Counted from the first letter of the stretch, positions 50,943-61,581 are shown. The stretch is DNA of 64,000 bases from Pseudomonadales bacterium (GCA_024234815.1 JACKNO010000001.1:1488001-1552000), one strand, 5' to 3'. Notes: generated by a model from the letters alone, not told the origin. Translations and numbers: made by a program.

Positions 50943-51637
50943 TGGCCAAGTTATCGAAGCGCGTACGCGCATTCAGGGAAAAGGTCGACACCACCAGGGC
51001 ATACCCGCTGGCAGAGGCGGTTACCCTGCTCAAGGAACTGGCTTCCGCCAAGTTCAATGAGACTGTTGAAGTGGCCGTCAATCTCGGCGTCGATGCACGC
51101 AAATCCGACCAGGGTGTGCGCGGTGCGACCACACTGCCGTTTGGCACGGGTAGCGATGTTCGCGTTGCTGTGTTCACACAGGGCGAAGCGGCTGAAAAAG
51201 CCAAAGCCGCTGGTGCCGACCTCGTTGGTATGGAAGACCTGGCTGAGCAGATCAAGGGCGGCATGATGGATTTTGATGTTGTCATCGCCTCGCCGGACGC
51301 AATGCGTGTGGTTGGCCAACTGGGCCAGGTACTGGGCCCGCGCGGCCTCATGCCTAACCCCAAGACTGGGACAGTAACCCCTGATGTGGAAACCGCGGTC
51401 AAGAACGCCAAGGCCGGCCAGATGCGATTCCGCACTGACAAGAGCGGCATTATCCACGGCGGTATCGGTAAGATCAGCTTTGAACTGGATGCCATCAAGG
51501 GCAATCTCGAAGCTGTTCTGGCCGACCTGAAAAAGGGCAAACCCGCTGCGGCGAAGGGCGTCTATCTCAAGAAGATAACCCTCAGCACCACTATGGGTCC
51601 CGGCGTGACCATCGACCAGGGGTCGTTGGAAGGTTGA
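50942..51637 (+). CDS. rplA: Ribosomal protein L1
   Basis: A 231-residue L1, start ATG at 50942 one base inside the rplK stop; an upstream in-frame start at 50846 inside rplK is rejected. Motifs: DARKSDQGVRGATTLPFGTG, GPRGLMPNPKTGTVTPDVE. L1 forms the L1 stalk and represses its own operon. Confidence 0.98.
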   Translation: MAKLSKRVRAFREKVDTTRAYPLAEAVTLLKELASAKFNETVEVAVNLGVDARKSDQGVRGATTLPFGTGSDVRVAVFTQGEAAEKAKAAGADLVGMEDLAEQIKGGMMDFDVVIASPDAMRVVGQLGQVLGPRGLMPNPKTGTVTPDVETAVKNAKAGQMRFRTDKSGIIHGGIGKISFELDAIKGNLEAVLADLKKGKPAAAKGVYLKKITLSTTMGPGVTIDQGSLEG

Positions 51638-51959
51638 TCGAAGCGCCCCCAAAAGGGGCGATTCCTCAAGGCTCTCCACGGAAGGAGAGTGTTGTAGACC
51701 GGTGAGGGCTACCAGGCCCGGCCCGGTCCACTTTGAGGTCTTTGGAGAAGGCTCGGGTTGTAACCCTATTTAGCTTTGAACTGAAGGCCATCAAAGACCG
51801 TAGGCGTCGGCAGCGATGTGGTTATCGGTGTTGGCTTAATAGCGATAAACCCCGCAGGGGGCGAATCAAAACCTACGCAGATGGTGGATTTGTTCACCAC
51901 GCAAGCAGTGCCGGCATAGAGTTGCCGGCGCTCAACTTAGCAATCCAGGAGTAATTCCA
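51638..51959 (+). promoter_or_regulatory. L10 leader and rplJL promoter region
   Basis: These 322 bases hold no gene. A hairpin CGCCCC/GGGGCG at 51643-51660 follows rplA. The rest corresponds in place to the structured L10 leader that binds the L10-L7/L12 complex for translational feedback; its exact fold was not worked out. Confidence 0.55.
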
Positions 51960-52490
51960 GTGGCAATTAGACTCGAAGACAAGAAAGCGATCGTAGCTGA
52001 GGTTAACGAGACTGCCACCAGTGCCCTGTCCCTGGTTATCGCCGATGCACGTGGCGTGACAGTGGATGGAATGACAGCTCTGCGTAAGAACGCCCGCGAA
52101 AACAGTGTGACTCTCCGTGTAGTGCGGAACACATTGGCCAAGCGGGCTCTGGAAGGAACCGACTACGAATGTGTTAACAGCACCTTGGTTGGCCCCTCCC
52201 TGTTCGGGTTTTCAATGGAAGATCCGGGCGCAGCAGCTCGAATTTTTAAGGACTTCGCCAAGGAGAATAAAAACTTCGAGGTGAAAGCACTGGCGGTAAG
52301 CGGCCAGATACTGGGTGCAGATCAGTTGGATGTTCTCGCTAAGTTGCCCACGCGTGATCAGGCACTCTCGATTTTGATGAGTGTTATGAAGGCGCCGGTG
52401 ACCAAGCTGGTTCAGACAATGAACGAAGTACCTGGAAAACTGGTTCGCACAGTCGCAGCAGTACGCGATCAGAAGGAAGCAGCGGCGTAA
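51960..52490 (+). CDS. rplJ: Ribosomal protein L10
   Basis: A 176-residue L10, starting at GTG with AGGAG eight bases upstream. The N-terminal part (AIRLEDKKAIVAEVNETATS, LRVVRNTLAKRAL) binds 23S rRNA and the C-terminal helix binds L7/L12 dimers. Normal length. Confidence 0.97.
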   Translation: MAIRLEDKKAIVAEVNETATSALSLVIADARGVTVDGMTALRKNARENSVTLRVVRNTLAKRALEGTDYECVNSTLVGPSLFGFSMEDPGAAARIFKDFAKENKNFEVKALAVSGQILGADQLDVLAKLPTRDQALSILMSVMKAPVTKLVQTMNEVPGKLVRTVAAVRDQKEAAA

Positions 52491-52536
52491 GCTACTGCAG
52501 TGGATATTTAATTCAGCTAAATAGGAGATATGAGTC

Positions 52537-52917
52537 ATGGCTCTGTCTAAAGACGATATTTTGAATGCAATTGCTGATATGAGCGTAATGGACATCGTTG
52601 AGCTCATCAGCGCAATGGAAGAGAAGTTTGGTGTAACTGCTGCCGCGGCCGTTGCCGCAGCACCTGTTGCTGCTGGCGGCGACGCTGGCGCGGCTGCCGA
52701 AGAGCAAACCGAGTTCGACGTTATTCTGACCGCCGCTGGCGACAAGAAAGTCAACGTGATCAAGGTTGTGCGCGCGGTAACCGGTCTGGGCCTGAAAGAA
52801 GCCAAGGGCCTGGTTGACGGCGCTCCTTCCCCCATCAAGGAAGGCGCTCCCAAAGCCGAAGCAGAAGACATCAAGAAGCAGTTGGAAGAGGCCGGCGGAT
52901 CTGCCGAACTCAAGTAA
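52537..52917 (+). CDS. rplL: Ribosomal protein L7/L12
   Basis: A 126-residue L12 with Ala-rich hinge and the C-terminal domain (FDVILTAAGDKKVNVIKVVR, GLGLKEAKGLVDGAPSPIKE). It recruits translation factors to the ribosome stalk. Confidence 0.98.
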   Translation: MALSKDDILNAIADMSVMDIVELISAMEEKFGVTAAAAVAAAPVAAGGDAGAAAEEQTEFDVILTAAGDKKVNVIKVVRAVTGLGLKEAKGLVDGAPSPIKEGAPKAEAEDIKKQLEEAGGSAELK

Positions 52918-52952
52918 GCTGGAAATCTGTTCGGCTCCGGCCGAACAGGGAC

Positions 52953-52984
52953 AAGGCTGGTGGGCTGGTGCCCGCCGGCCTTTT
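52953..52984 (+). terminator. Attenuator between rplL and rpoB
   Basis: A 13-bp stem (AAGGCTGGTGGGC with GCCCGCCGGCCTT) and loop TGGT, ending in a short T run. A second hairpin GTTCGGC/GCCGAAC lies just before it at 52929-52946. The position is that of the partial attenuator that sets the ratio of ribosomal protein to RNA polymerase mRNA. Confidence 0.75.
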
Positions 52985-53110
52985 CCCGCTTCAAAGAAGC
53001 AAATATTTCAGGGCCGGGGCGTATAGTCGCGCCGCCTGTTTTTAGCTCCTGCAAGGAGCTAGTGGATCGCCTTCGAGGCGGTTGGAAGCTAATCACGCTG
53101 GGGAGTACTG

Positions 53111-56100
53111 ATGGCATACTCGTACACTGAGAAAAAACGTATTCGCAAGGATTTCGGCGTTCTGCCGAAGGTAATGGATGTGCCCTACCTGCTTGCGATC
53201 CAATTGGATTCTTATCGGAAATTCACCCAGCAGGGGGTCCCCCTTGATGAGCGTGGCGACTACGGTCTGCACGCCGCTTTCAAGTCCGTTTTCCCCATAG
53301 TGAGCTACAGCGGAAACGCTGCCCTTGAGTATGTGGATTACAATCTGGGCACTCCGGTTTTCGATGTCAACGAGTGCCAGTTGCGCGGCGTTACCTATTC
53401 CTGCTCCCTGCGCGTGAAAGTCCGGCTCATCATTTATGACAAGGACTCCTCGAACAAGACCATCAAGGACATCAAGGAGCAGGAAGTCTACATGGGGGAA
53501 ATCCCCCTGATGACCGAGAATGGAACCTTTGTCGTTAACGGCACCGAGCGGGTTATCGTATCCCAGCTGCACCGCTCGCCCGGCGTGTTCTTTGATCACG
53601 ACAAGGGCAAGACCCACTCCTCCGGCAAGCTGCTGTACTCCGCACGGGTGATTCCTTACCGTGGTTCGTGGCTGGACTTCGAGTTCGACCCGAAGGACAT
53701 GGTTTACGTACGAATCGACCGTCGTCGCAAGTTGCCCGCAACAATCCTGCTGCGCGCCCTGGGCTACGAGGCCGAAGAAATCCTCGATATGTTCTACGAG
53801 GTCAACACATTCCGGGTGGATAAGAAAGGCGTTTACACAATGACGCTGATCCCCGAGCGCCTGCGTGGCGATGTTGCCGCCTTTGATATCAAGGCTGGTA
53901 AAAAGGTTGTCGTGGAAGAGGGCCGTCGTATTACCGCCCGGCACATCCGCGAACTGGAAGATGCCAAGATTACCCAGCTTGAAATACCGCCCGAGTATAT
54001 TCACGGCCGTTCGCTGGCGAAGAATATCATCGACAAGAAAACCGGTGAGGTGCTGGTAGAGTGTAATACCGATGTTACCGCGGAAGTCATGGAGCAACTG
54101 ACGGCGGCGGGCGTCGACGTTATCGAAACCCTGTACACCAATGAGCTGGATTGCGGTCCGTTCATATCCGATACGCTGCGCCAGGATTCAACCCGCAACG
54201 AACTCGAGGCGCTTGTCGAAATTTATCGCATGATGCGTCCCGGTGAGCCGCCTACCAAGGAATCGGCAGAGAACCTGTTCCAGAATCTGTTCTTCTCCGC
54301 GGACCGTTATGACCTGTCTGCGGTGGGGCGGATGAAGTTCAACCGTCGCCTGGGCCGTGAGGAAGTTCTCGGCAGTGGCGTGCTCGACAAGGAAGATATT
54401 GTCGAGGTATTGCGAACCCTGGTTGCTATCCGTAATGGACGCGGCATGGTCGATGATATCGATCACCTGGGAAACCGCCGTGTGCGCTCCGTTGGCGAAA
54501 TGGCAGAGAACCAGTTCCGCGTAGGTCTGGTGCGGGTTGAGCGCGCTGTCAAGGAACGCCTGTCGATGGCGGAAAGCGAAGGGCTGATGCCGCAGGACCT
54601 GATCAATGCCAAGCCGGTATCGGCGGCGGTCAAGGAGTTCTTCGGTTCCAGCCAGTTGTCCCAGTTCATGGACCAGAACAACCCGCTGTCTGAAGTTACC
54701 CACAAGCGCCGTGTTTCGGCTCTTGGGCCGGGCGGCCTGACCCGTGAGCGGGCCGGCTTCGAAGTGCGGGACGTACACCCCACCCACTACGGCCGGGTTT
54801 GTCCCATTGAGACACCGGAAGGCCCGAACATTGGCCTGATCAACTCCCTGGCGACCTATGCGCGAACCAATGAGTACGGTTTTCTTGAGAGCCCGTATCG
54901 CAAGGTCGTCAACGGCAAGGTAACCGAAGATATCGAGTTCCTGTCTGCAATCAACGAGGCGGAGCATGTCATTGCGCAGGCGTCGGCGACCCTGGACAAG
55001 AACATGAAGTTTGTCGACGACCTGATCGCCGTGCGTCACATGAACGAATTTACCGTCATGCCGCCCGAGCGTGTGGATTACATGGACGTGTCGCCCAAGC
55101 AGGTAGTTTCAGTGGCGGCAGCCCTGATCCCGTTCCTCGAACACGATGATGCGAACCGCGCCCTGATGGGTTCGAACATGCAGCGTCAGGCGGTGCCAAC
55201 GCTGATCAGCGACAAGCCGTTGGTAGGTACGGGCATGGAGCGATATGTGGCGGCCGATTCCGGTGTCTGCGTGGTCGCAAAGCGCTCCGGCGTGGTCGAC
55301 TCGGTTGACGCTAGCCGCATCGTGGTGCGGGTCAACGAGTCCGATGCGAGTGTCGACGAGGCCCCGGTTGATATCTATAACCTGACCAAGTACACCCGTT
55401 CCAACCAGAACACCTGTATTAACCAGCGCCCGATAGTGCGCGAAGGTGCGTTGATCCAGCGCGGGGATATCCTTGCCGATGGTCCTTCTATCGATATGGG
55501 GGAGCTGGCCCTGGGCCAGAACATGCGCATCGCCTTCATGCCCTGGAATGGCTATAACTTCGAGGATTCGATCCTGGTGTCGGAGCGGGTCGTTAAGGAA
55601 GACCGGTTCACCACCATTCACATCCAGGAGCTGACCTGTATAGCGCGCGACACCAAGCTGGGCTCCGAGGAGATCACTGGCGATATCCCCAACGTCGGCG
55701 AAAGCGCGCTGTCCAAACTGGACGAGTCGGGCATTGTGTATATTGGCGCCGAGGTAGACGCGGGCGATATCCTGGTTGGCAAGGTAACACCCAAGGGTGA
55801 AACCCAGTTGACGCCGGAAGAAAAACTGCTGCGCGCAATCTTCGGTGAGAAAGCGTCTGACGTTAAGGATACCTCCCTGCGAGTACCGTCGAGCACCAAA
55901 GGTACGGTTATTGACGTCCAGGTATTTACCCGCGATGGCCTCGAGAAGGATACCCGTGCTCTGCAGATCGAGAAGTACCAGCTGGACGATTACCGCAAGG
56001 ATCTGAAGGAAGAGTACCGGATATTCGAGGAGGCGACGTTCGCCCGTCTTGAGTCCCTGATCACCGGTAAGAAATCAGCCAGCGGCGCCGGGCTGGCCAA

Positions 56101-57184
56101 GGGCACCGTGCTTACCACCGAGTTACTGGCGGACCTGGATCGCGACCAGTGGTTCAAGATCAAGCTGTCCGAGCCTGAGTTGAACGAAGCTATCGCATCC
56201 GCCCAGCGTCAACTGGAGGAGCAGAGCAAGTTGCTGGAGGAGCGTTTCGACGACAAGAAGCGCAAGCTGCAAAGCGGCGACGACCTGGCGCCCGGCGTAC
56301 TTAAAATCGTCAAGGTTTACCTGGCGATCAAGCGCCGCATCCAGCCGGGCGACAAGATGGCCGGGCGGCACGGTAACAAGGGTGTTATTTCGGTCATCAT
56401 GCCTGTCGAAGATATGCCTTACGACGAGAACGGGGAGCCGGTGGATATCGTGCTCAACCCGCTCGGTGTACCGTCGCGTATGAACGTCGGGCAGATCCTC
56501 GAAACCCACCTGGGCATGGCTGCCAAGGGACTGGGTGTCAAGATCGATGCCATGCTGAAGGAGCAACGAAAGGTTGCGGAAGTGCGCAAGTTCCTGGAGG
56601 CCATTTACAACAATGGCGCCGGTCGCACCGAAGACCTGAAGTCTCTGGCTGATGATGAAATCCTGGAGCTGGCCGGCAACCTGGTTGGCGGTGTACCCAT
56701 GGCAACGCCGGTATTTGACGGCGCGGCGGAACAGTCGATCAAGGACTTGCTCAAGCTGGCAGATATGCCCGAAAGCGGACAGTTCACCCTGTTCGACGGT
56801 CGCACCGGTGAGGCTTTCGATCGGCCGGTTACCGTAGGCTACATGTATATGCTGAAGTTGAACCACCTCGTCGATGACAAGATGCACGCGCGTTCGACCG
56901 GTTCTTACAGCCTGGTTACCCAGCAACCACTGGGCGGTAAGGCGCAGTTTGGTGGCCAGCGTTTCGGTGAGATGGAGGTCTGGGCACTGGAAGCTTACGG
57001 TGCCGCCTACACCTTGCAGGAAATGCTGACGGTCAAGTCGGACGACGTGGCCGGCCGTACCAAGATGTACAAGAACATTGTCGATGGAGATCATCGAATG
57101 GAGCCGGGTATGCCCGAGTCCTTCAATGTGTTGGTTAAGGAGATTCGTTCCCTCGCTATCGATATCGATCTGGAGAGCGAGTAA
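53111..57184 (+). CDS. rpoB: RNA polymerase beta subunit
   Basis: A 1357-residue beta subunit, normal for gammaproteobacteria. The rifampicin region (FGSSQLSQFMDQNNPLSEVT, HKRRVSALGPGGL) shows the sensitive-type residues. The GDKMAGRHGNKGVIS block near the C-terminal third and a final LDLESE-type IDIDLESE end are typical. Together with rpoC it forms the catalytic cleft. Confidence 0.99.
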   Translation: MAYSYTEKKRIRKDFGVLPKVMDVPYLLAIQLDSYRKFTQQGVPLDERGDYGLHAAFKSVFPIVSYSGNAALEYVDYNLGTPVFDVNECQLRGVTYSCSLRVKVRLIIYDKDSSNKTIKDIKEQEVYMGEIPLMTENGTFVVNGTERVIVSQLHRSPGVFFDHDKGKTHSSGKLLYSARVIPYRGSWLDFEFDPKDMVYVRIDRRRKLPATILLRALGYEAEEILDMFYEVNTFRVDKKGVYTMTLIPERLRGDVAAFDIKAGKKVVVEEGRRITARHIRELEDAKITQLEIPPEYIHGRSLAKNIIDKKTGEVLVECNTDVTAEVMEQLTAAGVDVIETLYTNELDCGPFISDTLRQDSTRNELEALVEIYRMMRPGEPPTKESAENLFQNLFFSADRYDLSAVGRMKFNRRLGREEVLGSGVLDKEDIVEVLRTLVAIRNGRGMVDDIDHLGNRRVRSVGEMAENQFRVGLVRVERAVKERLSMAESEGLMPQDLINAKPVSAAVKEFFGSSQLSQFMDQNNPLSEVTHKRRVSALGPGGLTRERAGFEVRDVHPTHYGRVCPIETPEGPNIGLINSLATYARTNEYGFLESPYRKVVNGKVTEDIEFLSAINEAEHVIAQASATLDKNMKFVDDLIAVRHMNEFTVMPPERVDYMDVSPKQVVSVAAALIPFLEHDDANRALMGSNMQRQAVPTLISDKPLVGTGMERYVAADSGVCVVAKRSGVVDSVDASRIVVRVNESDASVDEAPVDIYNLTKYTRSNQNTCINQRPIVREGALIQRGDILADGPSIDMGELALGQNMRIAFMPWNGYNFEDSILVSERVVKEDRFTTIHIQELTCIARDTKLGSEEITGDIPNVGESALSKLDESGIVYIGAEVDAGDILVGKVTPKGETQLTPEEKLLRAIFGEKASDVKDTSLRVPSSTKGTVIDVQVFTRDGLEKDTRALQIEKYQLDDYRKDLKEEYRIFEEATFARLESLITGKKSASGAGLAKGTVLTTELLADLDRDQWFKIKLSEPELNEAIASAQRQLEEQSKLLEERFDDKKRKLQSGDDLAPGVLKIVKVYLAIKRRIQPGDKMAGRHGNKGVISVIMPVEDMPYDENGEPVDIVLNPLGVPSRMNVGQILETHLGMAAKGLGVKIDAMLKEQRKVAEVRKFLEAIYNNGAGRTEDLKSLADDEILELAGNLVGGVPMATPVFDGAAEQSIKDLLKLADMPESGQFTLFDGRTGEAFDRPVTVGYMYMLKLNHLVDDKMHARSTGSYSLVTQQPLGGKAQFGGQRFGEMEVWALEAYGAAYTLQEMLTVKSDDVAGRTKMYKNIVDGDHRMEPGMPESFNVLVKEIRSLAIDIDLESE

Positions 57185-57266
57185 CAAACGTAACATTGGA
57201 CTCAGTGGTAGCAGCGGCGCCCCGCGCCGCTAAGCCTGGTAGCAATAACCTCGTGGAGGAAACGCC

Positions 57267-60200
57267 TTGAAAGACTTACTAAATTTGTTGAAGTCCCAGG
57301 GACAGACAGAAGAGTTTGACGCCATTCGTATCGGCCTGGCGTCACCGGAAATGATTCGCTCCTGGTCATTTGGTGAAGTGAAAAAGCCGGAGACAATCAA
57401 CTATCGCACCTTCAAGCCGGAGCGGGATGGTCTGTTCTGCGCCAAGATTTTCGGACCCGTGAAGGATTACGAGTGCCTGTGCGGCAAGTACAAGCGCCTC
57501 AAGCACCGCGGCGTGATCTGTGAAAAATGCGGCGTCGAAGTGGCTCTGGCCAAGGTTCGCCGTGAGCGCATGGGCCATATCGAGCTGGCCAGCCCGGTTG
57601 CCCATATCTGGTTCCTGAAGTCGCTGCCCTCGCGCATCGGCCTGTTGCTGGACATGACTCTGCGCGATATCGAGCGGGTACTGTATTTCGAATCCTATGT
57701 GGTGACGGATCCCGGCATGACCACCCTGGAGCAGGGGCAGTTGCTGTCGGATGAGCAGTACTACGAAGCAATGGAGGAGTTCGGTGACGAATTCTCCGCA
57801 AAAATGGGTGCCGAGGCGATTCAGGATCTGATGCTGCAGCTGAGCCTCGACCAGGAGATCGCCACCCTGCGCGAGGAGATTCCCGCGACCAATTCCGAGA
57901 CCAAGATCAAGAAGCTGTCCAAGCGCCTCAAGCTGATGGAGGCGTTTGCCGGCTCCGGCAACAAGCCCGAGTGGATGGTGTTGCGCGTGCTGCCGGTACT
58001 TCCGCCGGACCTGCGTCCCCTAGTGCCGCTGGACGGTGGCCGTTTTGCCACCTCCGACCTGAACGACCTGTACCGCCGGGTTATCAATCGGAACAATCGC
58101 CTCAAGCGACTGCTGGACCTGAATGCGCCTGACATCATCGTGCGCAATGAGAAGCGTATGCTGCAGGAGTCTGTGGACGCCCTGCTGGACAACGGTCGTC
58201 GCGGTCGAGCCATAACCGGCTCCAACAAGCGTCCGCTGAAGTCGCTGGCCGATATGATCAAGGGTAAGCAGGGGCGTTTCCGCCAGAACCTGCTGGGCAA
58301 GCGAGTCGACTACTCAGGTCGTTCTGTGATCGTGGTAGGTCCGACGCTGCGTCTGCACCAGTGCGGTCTTCCCAAGAAGATGGCGCTGGAACTGTTCAAG
58401 CCGTTTATCTTTGGCAAGCTGGAGGCTCGTGGCCTCGCCACTACCATCAAGGCCGCCAAGAAAATGGTCGAACGGGAGCCGCCGGAGGTATGGGATATCC
58501 TGGCCGAGGTTATCCGTGAGCACCCGGTACTGCTGAACCGCGCCCCCACCTTGCACAGGCTGGGTATCCAGGCCTTTGAGCCCGTGTTGATTGAAGGTAA
58601 GGCGATCCAGTTGCACCCGCTGGTCTGTGCCGCCTACAACGCTGACTTTGACGGTGACCAGATGGCGGTGCACGTGCCGCTGACGATCGAAGCGCAGCTG
58701 GAAGCGCGCGCCCTGATGATGTCGACCAACAACATCCTGTCACCCGCCAATGGCGAGCCCATCATCGTGCCTTCCCAGGACGTGGTATTGGGCCTGTATT
58801 ACATGACCCGTGAACGGGTTAACGCCAAAGGTGAAGGTCGCAGCTTTGCCAACGTCTCGGAAGTACACCGCGCTTACTTCGGTGGCCATGTACACCTGCA
58901 GGCGCGGGTCAAGGTGCGCATCCATGAAGTGATAAACACCGACGAAGGTGAGCGTCTGGAGAGAACTTTCATCGCGGACACCACCGTGGGCCGGGCCCTG
59001 TTGTGGGAGATCGTGCCCAAAGGTATCGCCTTTGAAATGGTCAACCAGAATATGGCCAAGAAGGCCATTTCCCGAATCATCAACCGTTGCTACCGGGCTG
59101 TAGGCCTCAAGGCTACCGTCATTTTCGCCGACCAGCTGATGTATACAGGTTACGAGTACTCGACTCGCTCCGGTTCATCCATCGGTGTTAACGACTTCGA
59201 GATTCCCAAGGCCAAGGCAGAGCTGATTGCCCGTGCCGATGCCGAGGTAAAAGAGATCGAGCAGCAATATGCAGCCGGCCTTGTAACCCAGGGTGAGAAG
59301 TACAACAAGGTGATCGACATCTGGTCCCGGGCCAACGATCTGGTCTCAAAGTCGATGATGGAAGGCCTGTCCAAGGAAAGCGTGATCAACCGCGAGGGCA
59401 AGGAAGAGGAGCAGGCCTCCTTCAACTCCGTGTATATCTACGCCGACTCCGGTGCTCGTGGCTCCCCCGCCCAGATTCGCCAGCTGGCCGGTATGCGCGG
59501 CCTGATGGCCAAGCCTGACGGCTCGATCATCGAGACGCCGATTACGGCGAACTTCCGGGAAGGCTTGAGCGTACTGCAGTACTTTATTTCTACCCACGGT
59601 GCTCGCAAGGGCCTGGCGGATACTGCACTGAAAACCGCCAACTCCGGATACCTGACGCGTCGACTGGTGGATGTGGCCCAGGATCTGGTGGTGACCGAAG
59701 TCGATTGCGGCACCGACCAGGGGCTGTTGATGACCCCGGTTATCGAAGGTGGCGACATTATCGAATCGCTGGGCGATCGCGTACTGGGACGAATCGTGGC
59801 CAGGGATGTGAACCGCCCCGGCAGCGACGAGGAAATCGCCGTCGTAGCCGGCACCATGCTGGACGAGCTGTGGATCAAGCGCCTGGAAGAGATGGGCATC
59901 GACGAGATCCAGGTGCGTTCTCCCATCACCTGCGAGACCCGTCACGGCATCTGCAGCACCTGCTACGGCCGCGACCTGGCCCGTGGTCACCGCGTGAATA
60001 TGGGCGAGGCTATCGGTGTGGTAGCGGCCCAGTCCATCGGTGAGCCCGGTACCCAGCTGACCATGCGTACCTTCCACATTGGTGGAGCGGCGTCGCGTGC
60101 TACGGCCCAGGACAATATCCAGGTTATGAACGACGGTACCGTGCGCCTGCACAACCTGAAGTTCGTCGAGCGCAAGAAAGACGGCTACCTGGTTGCGGTC

Positions 60201-61487
60201 TCGCGTTCGGGAGAATTGTCCCTGCTGGATCCGCTGGGCAGGGAGCGTGAGCGTTACAAGCTCCCTTATGGTGCGTTGATCAAAGTGAGTGACCACGCCA
60301 AGGTTTCCGCCGGCGACGTGGTAGCGAACTGGGATCCCCACACTCACCCGATCGTTACTGAAGTGGCGGGTACCGTGAAGTTTAGCGGCATGGAAGAGGG
60401 CATCACCATCCGCCGCCAGACCGACGAGCTGACAGGCCTGTCCAGTATCTCGGTAATGGATGCGGGCGAACGCCCGGCGGCCGGCAAGGATGTGCGGCCG
60501 GCGGTGAGCCTGGTGGATGGCAAGGGCAAGCAATTGTGCCTGGCGGGTACCACGGTTCCAGCCCATTATTTCCTGCCGGCCTCCGCGCTGGTAAGCCTGG
60601 AGGATGGCGCCAAGGTGGAAGCGGGCGACGTTATCGCACGTATTCCCCAGGAGGGCTCCAAGACTCGCGACATTACCGGTGGTTTGCCGCGTGTCGCGGA
60701 CCTGTTTGAGGCACGCAAGCCGAAGGAGCCCGCTATTCTCGCGGAGATCTCCGGTACTGTGAGCTTTGGCAAGGAGACCAAGGGCAAGCGTCGACTGGTC
60801 ATTACCCCCACCGACAACACAAGCCTGCCGGATGGCTCGGATCACTATGAGGCGCTGATTGCCAAGTGGCGCAACATGTCGGTGTTCGAGGGTGAATTTG
60901 TGGAGAAAGGCGAGGTGGTTTCCGAAGGCCCGCCCAGCCCCCACGATATTCTCCGTCTCAAGGGTATTGAGGAGTTGGCCAAGTACATCGTCAACGAGAT
61001 CCAGGAGGTTTACCGTCTGCAGGGCGTGAAGATCAACGACAAGCACATCGAGGTGATTGTTCGCCAGATGCTGCGTAAAGTGGTTATCACCTCGTCCGGC
61101 GATTCCACCCTGATCAAGGGCGAGCAGGTCGAGTTCACGACTTTCCTCGAGGAGAACGAGCGCCTGTTGGCTGAGGGCCTGGTCCCGGCGAGCGGCGAGC
61201 GCGAGTTGCTCGGTATTACCAAGGCGTCCCTGGCCACGGAAAGCTTTATTTCCGCGGCGTCTTTCCAGGAGACAACACGGGTGCTCACCGAGGCGGCGGT
61301 CACCGGCAAGCGCGATTACCTGCGCGGCCTGAAAGAAAACGTGGTTGTGGGCCGCTTGATACCCGCGGGTACCGGCCTTGCCTACCACGCGGACCGCAAG
61401 CGCGCCAAGGATAGCAAGTCCGAGGTCACCGTATCGGCTCAGGAGATCGAGGCGGCACTGACAGAAGCGCTGCAGGCGGACAACTAG
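57267..61487 (+). CDS. rpoC: RNA polymerase beta' subunit
   Basis: A 1406-residue beta' subunit starting at TTG with GGAGGA upstream. It has the N-terminal zinc ribbon (CLCGKYKRLKHRGVICEKCG), the catalytic NADFDGDQMAVH, the bridge-helix region and the second zinc site (CETRHGICSTCYGRDLARG). No insertion or truncation. The start is at the usual place, 82 bases after the rpoB stop. Confidence 0.99.
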   Translation: MKDLLNLLKSQGQTEEFDAIRIGLASPEMIRSWSFGEVKKPETINYRTFKPERDGLFCAKIFGPVKDYECLCGKYKRLKHRGVICEKCGVEVALAKVRRERMGHIELASPVAHIWFLKSLPSRIGLLLDMTLRDIERVLYFESYVVTDPGMTTLEQGQLLSDEQYYEAMEEFGDEFSAKMGAEAIQDLMLQLSLDQEIATLREEIPATNSETKIKKLSKRLKLMEAFAGSGNKPEWMVLRVLPVLPPDLRPLVPLDGGRFATSDLNDLYRRVINRNNRLKRLLDLNAPDIIVRNEKRMLQESVDALLDNGRRGRAITGSNKRPLKSLADMIKGKQGRFRQNLLGKRVDYSGRSVIVVGPTLRLHQCGLPKKMALELFKPFIFGKLEARGLATTIKAAKKMVEREPPEVWDILAEVIREHPVLLNRAPTLHRLGIQAFEPVLIEGKAIQLHPLVCAAYNADFDGDQMAVHVPLTIEAQLEARALMMSTNNILSPANGEPIIVPSQDVVLGLYYMTRERVNAKGEGRSFANVSEVHRAYFGGHVHLQARVKVRIHEVINTDEGERLERTFIADTTVGRALLWEIVPKGIAFEMVNQNMAKKAISRIINRCYRAVGLKATVIFADQLMYTGYEYSTRSGSSIGVNDFEIPKAKAELIARADAEVKEIEQQYAAGLVTQGEKYNKVIDIWSRANDLVSKSMMEGLSKESVINREGKEEEQASFNSVYIYADSGARGSPAQIRQLAGMRGLMAKPDGSIIETPITANFREGLSVLQYFISTHGARKGLADTALKTANSGYLTRRLVDVAQDLVVTEVDCGTDQGLLMTPVIEGGDIIESLGDRVLGRIVARDVNRPGSDEEIAVVAGTMLDELWIKRLEEMGIDEIQVRSPITCETRHGICSTCYGRDLARGHRVNMGEAIGVVAAQSIGEPGTQLTMRTFHIGGAASRATAQDNIQVMNDGTVRLHNLKFVERKKDGYLVAVSRSGELSLLDPLGRERERYKLPYGALIKVSDHAKVSAGDVVANWDPHTHPIVTEVAGTVKFSGMEEGITIRRQTDELTGLSSISVMDAGERPAAGKDVRPAVSLVDGKGKQLCLAGTTVPAHYFLPASALVSLEDGAKVEAGDVIARIPQEGSKTRDITGGLPRVADLFEARKPKEPAILAEISGTVSFGKETKGKRRLVITPTDNTSLPDGSDHYEALIAKWRNMSVFEGEFVEKGEVVSEGPPSPHDILRLKGIEELAKYIVNEIQEVYRLQGVKINDKHIEVIVRQMLRKVVITSSGDSTLIKGEQVEFTTFLEENERLLAEGLVPASGERELLGITKASLATESFISAASFQETTRVLTEAAVTGKRDYLRGLKENVVVGRLIPAGTGLAYHADRKRAKDSKSEVTVSAQEIEAALTEALQADN

Positions 61488-61505
61488 GCGGTGCCTGAAA
61501 CCCGG

Positions 61506-61537
61506 GGGCGGTGGGCTATACCCACCGCCCTTTTTTT
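61506..61537 (+). terminator. Rho-independent terminator after rpoC
   Basis: A perfect 10-bp stem GGGCGGTGGG/CCCACCGCCC, loop CTATA, followed by seven T residues. Confidence 0.95.
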
Positions 61538-61552
61538 AGCTCGCTTCATTGG

Positions 61553-61581
61553 TTGACTCCAATGAGCAGCATCTATAGAAT
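61553..61581 (+). promoter_or_regulatory. Sigma-70 promoter of the rpsL-rpsG-fusA operon
   Basis: TTGACT at 61553-61558 and TAGAAT at 61576-61581 with a 17-base spacer and a GC-rich discriminator, 128 bases before rpsL and just after the rpoC terminator. Confidence 0.8.

Noticed and set aside
56123..57196. Minus-strand frame of 357 codons opposite rpoB
   Set aside because: Antisense shadow without a domain or ribosome site.
59346..61388. Long minus-strand frame of 680 codons opposite rpoC
   Set aside because: It is a shadow of the codon pattern of rpoC; the product is rich in His, Gln, Arg and Leu with no domain.
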